This document shows positions 18,401 to 25,910 of a stretch of 64,000 nt of DNA, piece by piece. Below the pieces are notes generated by a model. It searched no databases. It was not told the DNA's origin and worked only from the letters and a program-made list of their open reading frames with translations. The position numbers and the translations under genes were made by a program. Every line of letters begins with the position of its first letter. Positions within the stretch are counted from its first letter, which is position 1. The stretch covers positions 62,001 through 126,000 of the forward strand of contig NZ_VUMM01000003.1 of NCBI RefSeq assembly GCF_009696175.1. The letters run 5' to 3'. Source of the DNA: Floccifex porci (lineage in GTDB: Bacteria > Bacillota_I > Bacilli_A > Erysipelotrichales > Erysipelotrichaceae).

Positions 18401-18570
18401 CTGATGCCATCTATGGCCATGAATATGAATTCAAGGAAATCAAGGCTCCTGTTTCCTACAAATTGGCTGACAAATCCAAAGCCTATAAAGTGGAAGCGGA
18501 TCGAGATAGTGACATTGTAATCGTCTATTTTGAAAATGACCGTATCATTGTTCCAAATACCGGAGTCTAG
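15490..18570 (+). CDS. Thioester-domain and Cna-B surface adhesin/pilin
   Basis: The 1026-residue protein has a signal peptide (about 1-30). An N-terminal thioester domain (about 75-190) has the reactive Cys in FCIEPWALF and the TQLLIWEV Gln partner that form the intramolecular thioester in such adhesins. About six Cna-B/SpaA-type beta domains follow. Each opens with a Lys-containing strand (such as LNIYKTDAETGK) and ends with an E-box (such as EIKAPYGYVLSN), which allow isopeptide bonds. The C-terminus ends VPNTGV and stops: there is a sortase-like motif but no hydrophobic helix or basic tail. A sortase gene follows after 2 bp. The role is probably donor-recipient or host attachment. Confidence 0.9.
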   Translation: MKNLFKKTGKLFLTLLVLLNSAFQITPVFAEENDPIDYSEAVETITELGPAEEVFPEIYAEETENPKLRLTPGFGSDRIVRINGVGVYGYDYIRILTVGGNVVFCIEPWALFATDHDYPVNTTKWNDLSEYQRQAIWELNYYGYSYPGHQTERYYAATQLLIWEVVDRWYDPYYPDGVTPIDLSPEINEINYLRSQPQGRPSFNNQTVKMGINTPVTLTDTKGTLGNYNVNSGNGINASVSGNNLTVSITSENYDRTLTFSRKNSARDVHVIYGAGGDQKVIFMASRSDPTPSFKLNFELLYSDIEVEKQDIETGDKTQGDATFNGAVFEVKDASGNVLETITTNGNKVKSRKYPVGTTLNVCEVTPPEGYLLNSNCSSIELKFSGDSTPSTFYTTCKDQVIKGRIEITKTIEQERKDPYESVISNPGVGFVFDIILKSSGETVATLVTDEDGRAITNWLPYGTYVVKEHAVTGYDTLKPFEVKIEQDQKTYFYNIYNDTLKAELNIYKTDAETGKRIPAAGVEFKIKDENGNFIKQKVTYPNKYETDVFVTNEEGSVHLPETLKFGKYWIVEIKAPYGYVLSNKEIPVNVDGTATEIFMNFDNTTQKGQVYVEKYGEMLSDVETSETEYGTLYTPVYEEKFLEGVTYQITAREDIITPEGTLWYSAGDVVDIFTTVDGVTTSSLLQLGKYSITEINTPEGFVLDPTVYDFDIEYGGQLIDVVEIKQSYKNDRQKLDLEITKTFEDEDPDAYKDVVFGVYAKDEIIVREPVEEVIPVMLSDDEDDDSGRAWIPADGLVGILTLDENGHNVEQLDLPVGDYYIRELETNVGFVLDEENHEFTFEYGETSLESIQVGMVLHNEKRRLDLEVNKVDSEHKDHFLNGAIFEVYDKTTGKYVASLCSGNLMIKGSEKDEEYEIAKDEAFEEIIKTAKTDENKEIIIDLDDGIYYSRKADSEEVTKHIVKDGKAVLADAIYGHEYEFKEIKAPVSYKLADKSKAYKVEADRDSDIVIVYFENDRIIVPNTGV

Positions 18571-18572
18571 AT

Positions 18573-19310
18573 ATGAAGAAGAAAACAAAGATCAGATTGA
18601 TTGTAGCAGTCGCTGCAGCAATTGGCATTACCGGAATCTGTACCTACAGTATTCTCAATACCAAGAAGGCTTATGACTATACTGATTACTATGTTGATAC
18701 TCCAGCAACCAATGAAACGAATAAGGATGAGGAAGCTTCTGAAAAGGAGCTTTCTTTGCCTTTATTGAAAAAGACAAATCCGGATGTTGTGGGAATCATC
18801 GAAACTGATGATCGCGTCATTTATGAACCTGTTGTCCAGGCACCTGACAATGACTACTACGTCAGAAGAAACATCGAACGAAAATATGCAGCTGCTGGCA
18901 TTCCCTACATCTCAGGTGATGGAAACATAAATGCCAAGAATGTTGTCATCTATGGGCATTCAAGCACCAGAAGCAATATCATCTTTACCCCACTGATGGA
19001 TTACATCAACAGTGATTACTATATGAAGCATCCAACTTTCCGATTCATCACAGAAGAAGAAACCAGAACCTATCAAATCTTTGCGGTAATGAACATAGAC
19101 CTTAACAATCTTGACCATTCACTCGAGTTCACTCAAAGCAGCTGGCGTTCCAATAATGACTTCCAGGCATTCATTTCCAATACAATAAACAACAGCCTGT
19201 ATCGGACTGGAGCATCTGTTTCAAATGATGATGAGTTGATGACTTTGGTAACATGCGACACAAGAGATGGAAACAAGAGGATCGTTGTCATTGGAAAGAA
19301 GGTTGCATAA
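18573..19310 (+). CDS. Sortase, probably class B
   Basis: The 245-residue protein has an N-terminal membrane anchor (about 6-28), an acidic linker and a sortase fold. Catalytic residues are visible: His129 in YGHSS, Cys228 in TLVTCD and Arg236 in NKRIVV. Sortases cleave LPxTG-like signals and attach the protein to peptidoglycan or to another pilin. The gene starts 2 bp after the adhesin stop, so the adhesin ending in PNTGV is its obvious partner. Confidence 0.9.
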   Translation: MKKKTKIRLIVAVAAAIGITGICTYSILNTKKAYDYTDYYVDTPATNETNKDEEASEKELSLPLLKKTNPDVVGIIETDDRVIYEPVVQAPDNDYYVRRNIERKYAAAGIPYISGDGNINAKNVVIYGHSSTRSNIIFTPLMDYINSDYYMKHPTFRFITEEETRTYQIFAVMNIDLNNLDHSLEFTQSSWRSNNDFQAFISNTINNSLYRTGASVSNDDELMTLVTCDTRDGNKRIVVIGKKVA

Positions 19311-19320
19311 ATGTATATGC

Positions 19321-19349
19321 TTGCAATTGCTTGCAAATATCTCTATAAT
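19321..19349 (+). promoter_or_regulatory. relBE promoter with direct-repeat operator
   Basis: The -35 TTGCAA is at 19321-19326 and the -10 TATAAT at 19344-19349, with 17 bp between. The octamer GCTTGCAA occurs twice, overlapping the -35 element and the spacer, as expected for autoregulation by the antitoxin-toxin complex. It partly overlaps the tail of the sortase operon. Confidence 0.65.
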
Positions 19350-19373
19350 GATAGTACAAAAGGAGTTGATTCT

Positions 19374-19676
19374 ATGAGTACTTCACCTGTTTATGCTCGT
19401 ATTGATACAGAATTAAAGGAAAATGCCGAAAGCATCCTGTCTAAATTAGGAATTACGCCATCAAGTGCCATCCAGATGCTATACAGCCAGATTGTTCTGA
19501 CAAACAGTCTGCCACTGGATCTAAGGCTCCCTGTTTCAAAGCCAACTTCCATCGGTGATATGACTCGTGATCAGATCGATGCTGAGCTTACAAAAGGTCT
19601 TAATTCCCTTCAGAAGGAAAGGACATATACTCCAGAGGAAGTGGATGCGATTCTGGCAAAAGAGTTCAACATATGA
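19374..19676 (+). CDS. relB: RelB/DinJ-family antitoxin
   Basis: The 100-residue protein has a ribbon-helix-helix N-terminus (VYARIDTELKENAESILSKLGI), then TPSSAIQMLYSQIVLTNSLP and a charged C-terminal toxin-binding part. ATG at 19374 follows AAAGGAG; upstream in-frame starts lack a site. The stop overlaps the toxin start in ATGA. It neutralises the RelE-type toxin next to it and with it should repress the promoter at 19321. Confidence 0.88.
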   Translation: MSTSPVYARIDTELKENAESILSKLGITPSSAIQMLYSQIVLTNSLPLDLRLPVSKPTSIGDMTRDQIDAELTKGLNSLQKERTYTPEEVDAILAKEFNI

Positions 19677-19996
19677 GCGAAACATATGCAATCAAATATT
19701 CAACTAAAGCAATAAATGATCTTAGAGACATCTATTCATATATTGCTTTTAATTTACAAGCTCCTGAAACAGCGGCGAAAATGGTAAGGCGAATACGAAA
19801 TTCCATCAAGGAACTAGACTTCATGCCTGAAAGAAACCCAATATTAGATTGGGAGCCATGGAATTCATTGAATACACATAAGATGCGTGTTGGAAAATAT
19901 CTGGTTTTCTATATCGTGGATCCTTTGCAATCAAGTGTTTCAATTGTTCGTATCGTCTATGGAAAAAGAGATATTGCCAAAGCATTAAGTGAATAA
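19673..19996 (+). CDS. relE: RelE/ParE-superfamily toxin
   Basis: The 107-residue protein has the compact RelE/ParE fold: YAIKYSTKAINDLRDIYSYIA at the N-terminus and HKMRVGKYLVFYIVD plus VSIVRIVYGKRDIAKAL at the C-terminus. RelE toxins cleave mRNA on ribosomes, while ParE poisons gyrase; the sequence alone does not separate them. It overlaps the antitoxin by 4 bp. The pair probably acts as an addiction module for the element. Confidence 0.88.
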   Translation: MSETYAIKYSTKAINDLRDIYSYIAFNLQAPETAAKMVRRIRNSIKELDFMPERNPILDWEPWNSLNTHKMRVGKYLVFYIVDPLQSSVSIVRIVYGKRDIAKALSE

Positions 19997-20002
19997 TTTA
20001 CA

Positions 20003-20028
20003 AGCATCAGCAATCGCTGGTGCTTTTC
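20003..20028 (+). terminator. relBE terminator
   Basis: The 9-bp stem AGCATCAGC / GCTGGTGCT has an AATC loop and is followed by TTTCTTTT, just after the toxin stop. Confidence 0.7.
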
Positions 20029-20051
20029 TTTTGGATGAAAGGAGGTCTGAA

Positions 20052-20468
20052 ATGGGATACAGAAGCGATGTAAGAATCATTTTATCAATCGATGGCTTCA
20101 ACGAACTTTCAAAGCATGTAAAAGAATATCTTAGACTGAATAAGCTGAATGATCACTATAATTACCTAAATTACATGGATGTGGTACATCGGACAAAGGA
20201 TGCCATCTATTTCGGTTGGAATGATATCAAATGGTATGAAACCTATGACGGTGTCTTCCCTATCATGAGCGGTCTTAAGAATCTACAGGAAAACCAGTAT
20301 TCCTACCGTTACATGCGCATTGGTGAATACTATGGCGACGTCGATGAATACTTCTTTGACGGAAAGAATGATGAAAATATCGATCTTGAATATCCATCAA
20401 TGATCAGAAGGTTTGATGACAAATATGTATTTCGATGCATGAACAGATCAAAAGAACAGGAACGATGA
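20052..20468 (+). CDS. Conserved ICE protein, unknown function
   Basis: The 138-residue protein is acidic and rich in Tyr/Asp. It begins GYRSDVRIILS and contains DAIYFGWNDIKWYETYDGVFPIM and YRYMRIGEYYGDVDEYFF. The pattern of a short first strand followed by aromatic-rich strands is common in small cargo proteins of conjugative elements; I cannot name the family. ATG at 20052 follows GGAGGTCTGAA. It lies upstream of the ArdC-like gene by 17 bp and is probably cotranscribed. Confidence 0.7.
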   Translation: MGYRSDVRIILSIDGFNELSKHVKEYLRLNKLNDHYNYLNYMDVVHRTKDAIYFGWNDIKWYETYDGVFPIMSGLKNLQENQYSYRYMRIGEYYGDVDEYFFDGKNDENIDLEYPSMIRRFDDKYVFRCMNRSKEQER

Positions 20469-20485
20469 AGAAAGGATGTGAATAA

Positions 20486-22138
20486 GTGACAAAAGAAGAA
20501 AAGACCAAACAGGCTTTTGAAATGATCGAACAGGGTGTCAAGGATGTTTACAGTTCAGACAACTTCAGGAAATACCTTTCCTGCTGTTCCAAGTTTCATA
20601 GCTATTCATTGAACAATACCCTATTGATACTGGCCCAGAAACCGGATGCAACACTGGTAGCTGGATACAACGCATGGCAGCACAACTTCAACCGTCATGT
20701 TGATAAAGGAGAAAAAGGGCTGATGATACTGGCACCGGTAACAAGCAAAATAACAAAGCTAATGGATAAGTCCGATGAAGATGGCAATCCAGTCCTTGAT
20801 GAAAATGGTGATCCAATCAAGGAAGAAAGAGTCATCAACCTGCTTCGCTTTACGACCACGACCGTCTTTGATATATCCCAGACTTCAGGCGAACCCCTTC
20901 CCTCTTTGATTCATAATCTGACCGGAAGTTCTGATGAGATACTGGCCTTCATTGATTCCGTCAAAGACATCTGCACCATTCCAATCGATTACCATTCACC
21001 TTCAAAAGATGCGGTTCTGGCTGGTGGTGCCAAAGGCTATTATTCAATCGCCGAAGACAGGATCGTGCTTAATATGGAACTGGAAGATATGCAGATTGCC
21101 AAAACGCTGATCCATGAATACTCGCATAGCATACTTCACAAGACAACCGATAAGGATTCCGACCAGCGGGAGATCGAAGCCGAATCTCTCGCTTTTATTT
21201 TGTGCGATCACTTTGGCATTGATACTTCCGATTATTCCTTCGGTTATATCGCCAGCTATGCTGCCCAGGATGAAGCAAAGATGAAGACCATACTATCCAA
21301 TATCCAGAGTACAGCTCATGAGATGATTGACAAACTGGAGCCAATGTTTGTGGAAAACCTGAAGAAAAGGACGATGGTTCATGAATATATCACACCGGTT
21401 GAAATGGATAAGATGGCAAATGACATCGTCATAAATGTGGTCAATGAATTGAAAGCAATTGATAATCCAGGACTGGATGATTCACTCATCTATCAGAACA
21501 TCGAAAGAAGCATCTACAGCTATTTTGATACAAACAAGAAAGCAATGAAAATCCAAGAACATCTTTACAACAATCACACAGATTTCAAAAGAGATCTGAA
21601 ACAGGCCATCTATAAAGCATTGAATAATCCATCATACAATCCGGAAACAGGCCATCCATTCATCGATGATTCGATTGAAAGAAGGAACTATGAGCAGTTT
21701 GAAGCAATAGCTGCACCTCTATTAAGTGGTGATGCCTGCTACATCAAATACGGAACACCGCACTTCATGGATCTGAATGTTGAAATCATTGATGATAACC
21801 GCTATGCCATGTCCCATAACTATGAACTTAATGGTGATCTAATGGCTGATCCGGATGTTGAATTCACTGTTGATAAGGATAACCGCTTGCTATATCCAGA
21901 GTCCTACCAACAGGACAATCTGCAATTCTATCAAAGAGTTGATAAGGATCCGGTTGCTGCTCATCAGCTAAACGAATTCATGGATGAATGGCTAAACAAT
22001 ATTCAAGAAAACCAGTATAAGGTTAAAGCTGTATATACAGAGGAGCAAGTTATTGAAAATGAAAATGACATTCGCAGATTTTGCAAGGAAAACAATCTGG
22101 CAAATATGGCGCCTAAGGTTAAGGAGAAAGAAAGATGA
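20486..22138 (+). CDS. ArdC-like antirestriction protein with zinc-peptidase motif
   Basis: The 550-residue protein starts with an ArdC-type ssDNA-binding domain (FRKYLSCCSKFHSYSLNNTLLILAQKP, then AGYNAWQ). A metallopeptidase-like segment follows with HEYSH at 210-214 and a downstream EIEAES glutamate. The C-terminal 200 residues form an extra domain seen in large ICE versions. ArdC proteins bind incoming single strands and protect against restriction. GTG at 20486 follows GAAAGGATG. The stop overlaps the toprim gene in ATGA. The assignment is firm for the N-terminal half. Confidence 0.85.
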   Translation: MTKEEKTKQAFEMIEQGVKDVYSSDNFRKYLSCCSKFHSYSLNNTLLILAQKPDATLVAGYNAWQHNFNRHVDKGEKGLMILAPVTSKITKLMDKSDEDGNPVLDENGDPIKEERVINLLRFTTTTVFDISQTSGEPLPSLIHNLTGSSDEILAFIDSVKDICTIPIDYHSPSKDAVLAGGAKGYYSIAEDRIVLNMELEDMQIAKTLIHEYSHSILHKTTDKDSDQREIEAESLAFILCDHFGIDTSDYSFGYIASYAAQDEAKMKTILSNIQSTAHEMIDKLEPMFVENLKKRTMVHEYITPVEMDKMANDIVINVVNELKAIDNPGLDDSLIYQNIERSIYSYFDTNKKAMKIQEHLYNNHTDFKRDLKQAIYKALNNPSYNPETGHPFIDDSIERRNYEQFEAIAAPLLSGDACYIKYGTPHFMDLNVEIIDDNRYAMSHNYELNGDLMADPDVEFTVDKDNRLLYPESYQQDNLQFYQRVDKDPVAAHQLNEFMDEWLNNIQENQYKVKAVYTEEQVIENENDIRRFCKENNLANMAPKVKEKER

Positions 22139-23079
22139 CAAGATATATACCTAAAGACAAGCTGAAGGAAATCAGAAGCCTGAGCGCAATTGATTATCTG
22201 AAGAACTACCATCCAGATCTATTGATCAAAAACGGTAGAACGGATTATATCCATGTTGATCATGATTCATTGCACTTTTCCAACGGAAAATGGTACTGGT
22301 GGTCAAAAAGGAAAGGTGGCACTTCCGCCATTGACTATCTGGTAACCGTTGAAGGATATACCTTCATGGATGCCTGTGAAACCATCATAGATGCGATGAA
22401 GATCAGCATACCAGTCATTACACATGAAAGGCCAAAAACAACTAAGCCGTTTGTGCTGCCGCCAAAGAATGAAACAAACGATGATGTGATCCATTATCTT
22501 TGTGATGAAAGGATGATTGACAAGGAAATTGTCAATTACTTTGTTGCAAGAGGCCAGATATACCAGAGCAGATATTACAAGAATGCAGTCTTTGTTGGAT
22601 TCGATGGCAACAAGCCAGCCTATGCCTTCAAAAGAAGCATCAATACCCCCATGAAACAGGATCATGCTGGAAGCAACAAGGCTTTCAGCTTTTCTTTTAC
22701 TACCATCCAATCAGATGAGCTTCACGTCTTTGAAGGAGCCATTGATATGCTTTCCTATATGACATTGCTAAAGATAAATGACATCCCCTTCTATTCCCAT
22801 AACTACCTGTCACTATCAGGAGCAACAGCTGGCATTGCTGCAAAAAAGGAAGCGGATGTTCCAATTGCCTTATGGAGCTATCTCAAACGAAATGATCATA
22901 TCAAGAAGATCATCCTGCATCTGGATAATGATGATACTGGTAAACGTGCAACCCAAAGTATCATTTCAATTCTTGATGAAACCTACAAATGCGTTGATGA
23001 ACATCCAACCTACTTCAAGGACATAAATGAAAAGCTGGTCTTTGCAAAAATGGACCAGCAGCGAAAGGAGAAATGCTAA
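22135..23079 (+). CDS. DUF3991/toprim-domain primase-like protein
   Basis: The 314-residue protein has a CHC2-like N-terminal part: LSAIDYLKNYHPDLL, then a KWYWWSKRKGGTSAIDYL segment typical of DUF3991. A C-terminal toprim domain has the Glu in HVFEGAIDMLSYM and the D-x-D in HLDNDDTGKRA. Such proteins are thought to prime or process transferred DNA. It overlaps the ArdC-like gene by 4 bp, and the next gene starts immediately after its stop. Confidence 0.88.
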   Translation: MTRYIPKDKLKEIRSLSAIDYLKNYHPDLLIKNGRTDYIHVDHDSLHFSNGKWYWWSKRKGGTSAIDYLVTVEGYTFMDACETIIDAMKISIPVITHERPKTTKPFVLPPKNETNDDVIHYLCDERMIDKEIVNYFVARGQIYQSRYYKNAVFVGFDGNKPAYAFKRSINTPMKQDHAGSNKAFSFSFTTIQSDELHVFEGAIDMLSYMTLLKINDIPFYSHNYLSLSGATAGIAAKKEADVPIALWSYLKRNDHIKKIILHLDNDDTGKRATQSIISILDETYKCVDEHPTYFKDINEKLVFAKMDQQRKEKC

Positions 23080-23322
23080 ATGGAATTTATGAAACAGGAT
23101 GAAGTCGAAAGACTGCGAAGACAATACCCTCTAGGAACCAGAATCAAATGCATCCACATGAATGATGACTGCCATCCGGTTCCTGATGAAACACTGGGCA
23201 CTGTCCAGTTTGTTGATGATGCTGGTACGATCCATATGGGTTGGGATAATGGTTCTTCCCTTGGTCTAGTACCTAATGAAGATCAATTCACTAAAGTTAA
23301 GAGAAAAGAAATGGAGAGATGA
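23080..23322 (+). CDS. DUF4314 domain protein
   Basis: The 80-residue protein has YPLGTRIKCIHMNDDCHPVP followed by GTVQFVDDAGTIHMGWDNGSSL. This is the small beta-barrel-like DUF4314 found in conjugative elements. It starts directly after the toprim stop and lies 3 bp before the next gene, within the same operon. Function unknown. Confidence 0.85.
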   Translation: MEFMKQDEVERLRRQYPLGTRIKCIHMNDDCHPVPDETLGTVQFVDDAGTIHMGWDNGSSLGLVPNEDQFTKVKRKEMER

Positions 23323-23325
23323 CAT

Positions 23326-23862
23326 ATGAACAAACAGTTTGATCTATTTGTGAAAATGAAGATCAAGGAACTGAGCGAAAACATTTCGCGAATGACCTAT
23401 GCCTATATCAATCCGGATACCAAGCAGCCAACAGTAGTTCCAGCCAAGCACTACAAGGATATACTGGATCAGCCTGTGGAAGTCATGGTAAATGATCAGG
23501 TAAAACGGCAGTTTCTGAACATTATGTTCAAGCAGATGAAATCATTAAAAGAAGAGGAACCGGTACTGTTCTATGAAACATTATTGCTGATGGACATGAA
23601 CAAGACACCGGATTCTTTGGAGCTCAACGAAGAAGCCGCCATCAAGATAACAGCCCAGGAACTTGTTGAAGATGAGAAAACCCTGAAGAAGAAATTCCAT
23701 CTAGTTGATTCTGAGCATCTTGATAAGTATGAGGATACGAAAAATGATTCCGAACTTATGGCTTCCCTGTTTGGTCAGGAACCAGCCGATAATGTCTACA
23801 AGTTTGAAATTACTGAAGACGACAAGATCAGAATCAAAAAGAAGAATGGCTTTGAAAGATAG
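23326..23862 (+). CDS. Conserved ICE protein, unknown
   Basis: The 178-residue charged protein has no membrane segment. It has a basic N-terminal helix (MKIKELSENISRMTYAY), a middle helical part with KRQFLNIMFKQMKSLKEEEP, and an acidic C-terminal half ending KNGFER. The family is not recognised. It is tightly placed in the operon after DUF4314, with ATG after GAGATGACAT. Confidence 0.65.
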   Translation: MNKQFDLFVKMKIKELSENISRMTYAYINPDTKQPTVVPAKHYKDILDQPVEVMVNDQVKRQFLNIMFKQMKSLKEEEPVLFYETLLLMDMNKTPDSLELNEEAAIKITAQELVEDEKTLKKKFHLVDSEHLDKYEDTKNDSELMASLFGQEPADNVYKFEITEDDKIRIKKKNGFER

Positions 23863-23874
23863 GAGGAAAACACA

Positions 23875-24192
23875 ATGAGCTATTACAATCCAAAAATCTA
23901 CAACTATTCCAACCTTCATCGTGATGATCAGATGACGGTTGATGTTATGAACTGGGCAATCGATGCAGTTGAGAATATGGAAATCGACTATAGGCCAACT
24001 GAAGATTCATCAATCATGGAAAAGATGTGTGATGAAATTGCACTGGAAGTTGTGGCTGAAGTCGAAGAACAGCTGATGCACGAAATCATTGAATTCATCG
24101 TTATGACCATCGACAGCTATGACCATGATGTGGATGAAATCGATACAACCGATTTTCTTTTCGGTATGGAAGGTCATCGTAATGATGAGTAG
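23875..24192 (+). CDS. Small acidic conserved protein, unknown
   Basis: The 105-residue acidic protein begins SYYNPKIYNYSNLHRDDQ. It has a long Glu-rich helix (CDEIALEVVAEVEEQLMHEI) and an Asp-rich end. There is no membrane segment. AGGAGGAAAACA precedes ATG. It lies in the same operon as its neighbours. Function unknown. Confidence 0.65.
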   Translation: MSYYNPKIYNYSNLHRDDQMTVDVMNWAIDAVENMEIDYRPTEDSSIMEKMCDEIALEVVAEVEEQLMHEIIEFIVMTIDSYDHDVDEIDTTDFLFGMEGHRNDE

Positions 24193-24200
24193 GTGCCAAC

Positions 24201-24425
24201 ATGATCCGCTATGAAGACATTATCCGCAAAATACATTTGCTGGAAAACCAGAAAATCAAAAACGAGGAAAGGATCAAAAAGTATTCTGAAGAAAACATTC
24301 TGATTGCCAACAAGCTTAAGCTTCTCAATCAGAAGAAAGAAATGATGGAGAAAATGGAATCAGACCTTTCCGATATCCTTTCTTCACAAAAAAATAACAA
24401 GGAGACAAAAGAAAATGAAAATTGA
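24201..24425 (+). CDS. Small coiled-coil protein
   Basis: The 74-residue protein is predicted to be almost entirely coiled coil (IIRKIHLLENQKIKNEERIK, then LIANKLKLLNQKKEMMEKME), with a polar Lys/Asn/Glu tail. It starts 8 bp after the previous stop and overlaps the next tiny gene by 11 bp. Function unknown. Confidence 0.6.
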   Translation: MIRYEDIIRKIHLLENQKIKNEERIKKYSEENILIANKLKLLNQKKEMMEKMESDLSDILSSQKNNKETKENEN

Positions 24426-24525
24426 AATTACCATCAGCGATATCAACACTTCTTCCAGTCATGACAGGCTGGATTTTTATTTGGAGCAATTAGAAAATGA
24501 GGATTCCAAGAATGATCATCAATAA
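24415..24525 (+). CDS. Tiny acidic ORF in the ICE operon
   Basis: The 36-residue product (MKIEITISDINTSSSHDRLD... ending SKNDHQ) has GGAGAC ten bases before its ATG. It overlaps both neighbours, which fits translational coupling. Its short length makes it tentative. Confidence 0.4.
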   Translation: MKIEITISDINTSSSHDRLDFYLEQLENEDSKNDHQ

Positions 24526-25198
24526 GAACCTCATTGCCAATATTTCCAATATCACCGATTACGATCTGATAAAGGACTATCTGTTCATACGCGTATGCAA
24601 TCTTGAACAAAATGAACTCAAAGATATGCCACATACCGCAATTGGCGATCTTGCGATAACCTATCACATTGTTATCAAATCATCCGATACGCAGATTTGT
24701 TCAGCAAAGATCACAAACAACCTGCTTAATGCCTATGGCATAACACTTGATCAGCTTCACGAGGATGCCATGATTTCATCGCCAAAAATGATTCCACCGC
24801 ATGTGCAGACCCTGGAATCCATGATACTTGGAATACCAGATGAAGTTGTTGAAAGTAACAGCAATGTCAAAATGTATATCGTCACAAATGAACACAACAG
24901 TGATGGAGCTGCATCCATCTTTTATCCAGAACTTCTGAATTCACTGTCTGCAAAGCTAGACAGCAGCCTTTATGTCATCCCTTCTTCAGTTGATGAATGC
25001 ATTGTCATTGCGGAAAACAAGAATGTCAAGCCAAAGGATCTCAAGGAGATGCTTTATATCGTCAATAGAAGCGATGCACTCAGTGAAGATAAGTTCCTTT
25101 CGGATACGGTATACCACTATGACAAGGATACCCGCCTTTTTGAAAGATATGATGATTATCAGAAAATGGTTAACAAGAACAGGTTCCAGTGTCATTAG
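24497..25198 (+). CDS. DUF5688-like ICE protein
   Basis: The 233-residue protein has the features of DUF5688: VCNLEQNELKDMPHTAIGDLAITYHIV near residue 35, IPDEVVESNSNVKMYIVTNEHN in the middle, and a C-terminal SLYVIPSSVDECIVI then VNRSDALSEDKFLSD. Known members are often about 300 residues with extra N-terminal sequence, so this one may be shortened. ATG at 24497 has GGAG about ten bases upstream; a second ATG at 24512 is possible. Function unknown. It is the last gene before a hairpin-rich gap. Confidence 0.7.
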   Translation: MRIPRMIINKNLIANISNITDYDLIKDYLFIRVCNLEQNELKDMPHTAIGDLAITYHIVIKSSDTQICSAKITNNLLNAYGITLDQLHEDAMISSPKMIPPHVQTLESMILGIPDEVVESNSNVKMYIVTNEHNSDGAASIFYPELLNSLSAKLDSSLYVIPSSVDECIVIAENKNVKPKDLKEMLYIVNRSDALSEDKFLSDTVYHYDKDTRLFERYDDYQKMVNKNRFQCH

Positions 25199-25318
25199 TC
25201 TGTAGACTATCTATGTCTACAGATGTAGCAAGCAACGTATTTGATCGACCACAAATACAGATATTTAGGGAATATCCCTAAGACCCTATCAAGGCAGTTT
25301 TGAAAGCTGCCTTTATTA
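25199..25318 (+). terminator. Hairpins ending the ICE operon
   Basis: CTGTAGAC / GTCTACAG forms a stem at 25200-25222 immediately after the DUF5688 stop. TAGGGA / TCCCTA follows. AAGGCAG / CTGCCTTTATT at 25291-25318 is the most terminator-like. No gene lies in between. Confidence 0.5.
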
Positions 25319-25338
25319 ATGCAAAGGAAGTGAATTTT

Positions 25339-25443
25339 ATGAATTCAATAATTATTGGTGTTACCTGTTTTGGTGCAGGTGTGATTATTACGACCTTGAT
25401 GTTCATGTTCTTTCTTGGTGCCAGCAGCAACCGTGAAAGCTGA
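25339..25443 (+). CDS. DUF3789-like single-span membrane peptide
   Basis: The 34-residue peptide MNSIIIGVTCFGAGVIITTL... has one hydrophobic helix and a short polar end (ASSNRES). Peptides of this kind (DUF3789) are frequent upstream of mobC/relaxase in Firmicutes ICEs. AAAGGAAGTG precedes ATG. Too short for strong proof. Confidence 0.6.
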   Translation: MNSIIIGVTCFGAGVIITTLMFMFFLGASSNRES

Positions 25444-25453
25444 TGCAAACGAT

Positions 25454-25597
25454 ATGAACCAGGTCATTTTCTATAGCTGCCTGATGTGCCTCTAGTTGAT
25501 TGGAATTGTCTTCAGCCTATCCATTCTCCATCATCTTCAAAAGGAAGAACATGAGGAAAAGAAACTACCGGATCGAAGTAAAGCTCGATCAAGATGA
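25454..25597 (+). pseudogene. Small membrane ORF interrupted by TAG
   Basis: The frame from 25454 reads MNQVIFYSCLMCL, then TAG (25493-25495), then LIGIVFSLSILHHLQKEEHE and a basic tail to TGA at 25597. Together these would be one membrane helix plus a charged tail, the usual form of the second small protein beside DUF3789. The TAG suggests inactivation. It overlaps mobC. Confidence 0.35.
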
Positions 25598-25910
25598 ATT
25601 CAATCATCTGATGAAACTGGTAAAACAGTCAAGGCTTTCTCGGGAATCCTATATCCGCATGCTGATAAGTGGTGTCATTCCCAAGGCTGCACCAAGTAAG
25701 GAAATGCTGGAGACAACAAGACTGCTTTGCAATATTGCGAGCAACATCAACCAGGTTGCAAAAGCAGCCAATTCAAATGATTCCATAGATGTGGAAACCT
25801 ACAAAACCAATTACATTGAACTGCAGAAACGGATTGATGAGATCATGCTACTGATCAGGGCACCAACAAAGATGGAGGACATATGGCAATTACCAAAATC
25901 TGGCCAGTAA
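25551..25910 (+). CDS. mobC: MobC-like relaxosome accessory protein
   Basis: The 119-residue basic protein starts MRKRNYRIEVKLDQDEFNHL (ribbon-helix-helix-like strand and helix) and has SRLSRESYIRMLISG and the LLCNIASNINQVAKAAN motif typical of MobC. MobC proteins bind and open oriT to load the relaxase. ATG at 25551 follows AAGGAAGAAC. It overlaps the relaxase start by 28 bp, as usual for mobC-mobA pairs. Confidence 0.88.
   Translation: MRKRNYRIEVKLDQDEFNHLMKLVKQSRLSRESYIRMLISGVIPKAAPSKEMLETTRLLCNIASNINQVAKAANSNDSIDVETYKTNYIELQKRIDEIMLLIRAPTKMEDIWQLPKSGQ

Noticed and set aside
25199-25320. Hairpins after the DUF5688 gene considered as the origin of transfer
   Set aside because: The position near mobC is suggestive, but no nic-like sequence could be recognised and a terminator reading fits better.
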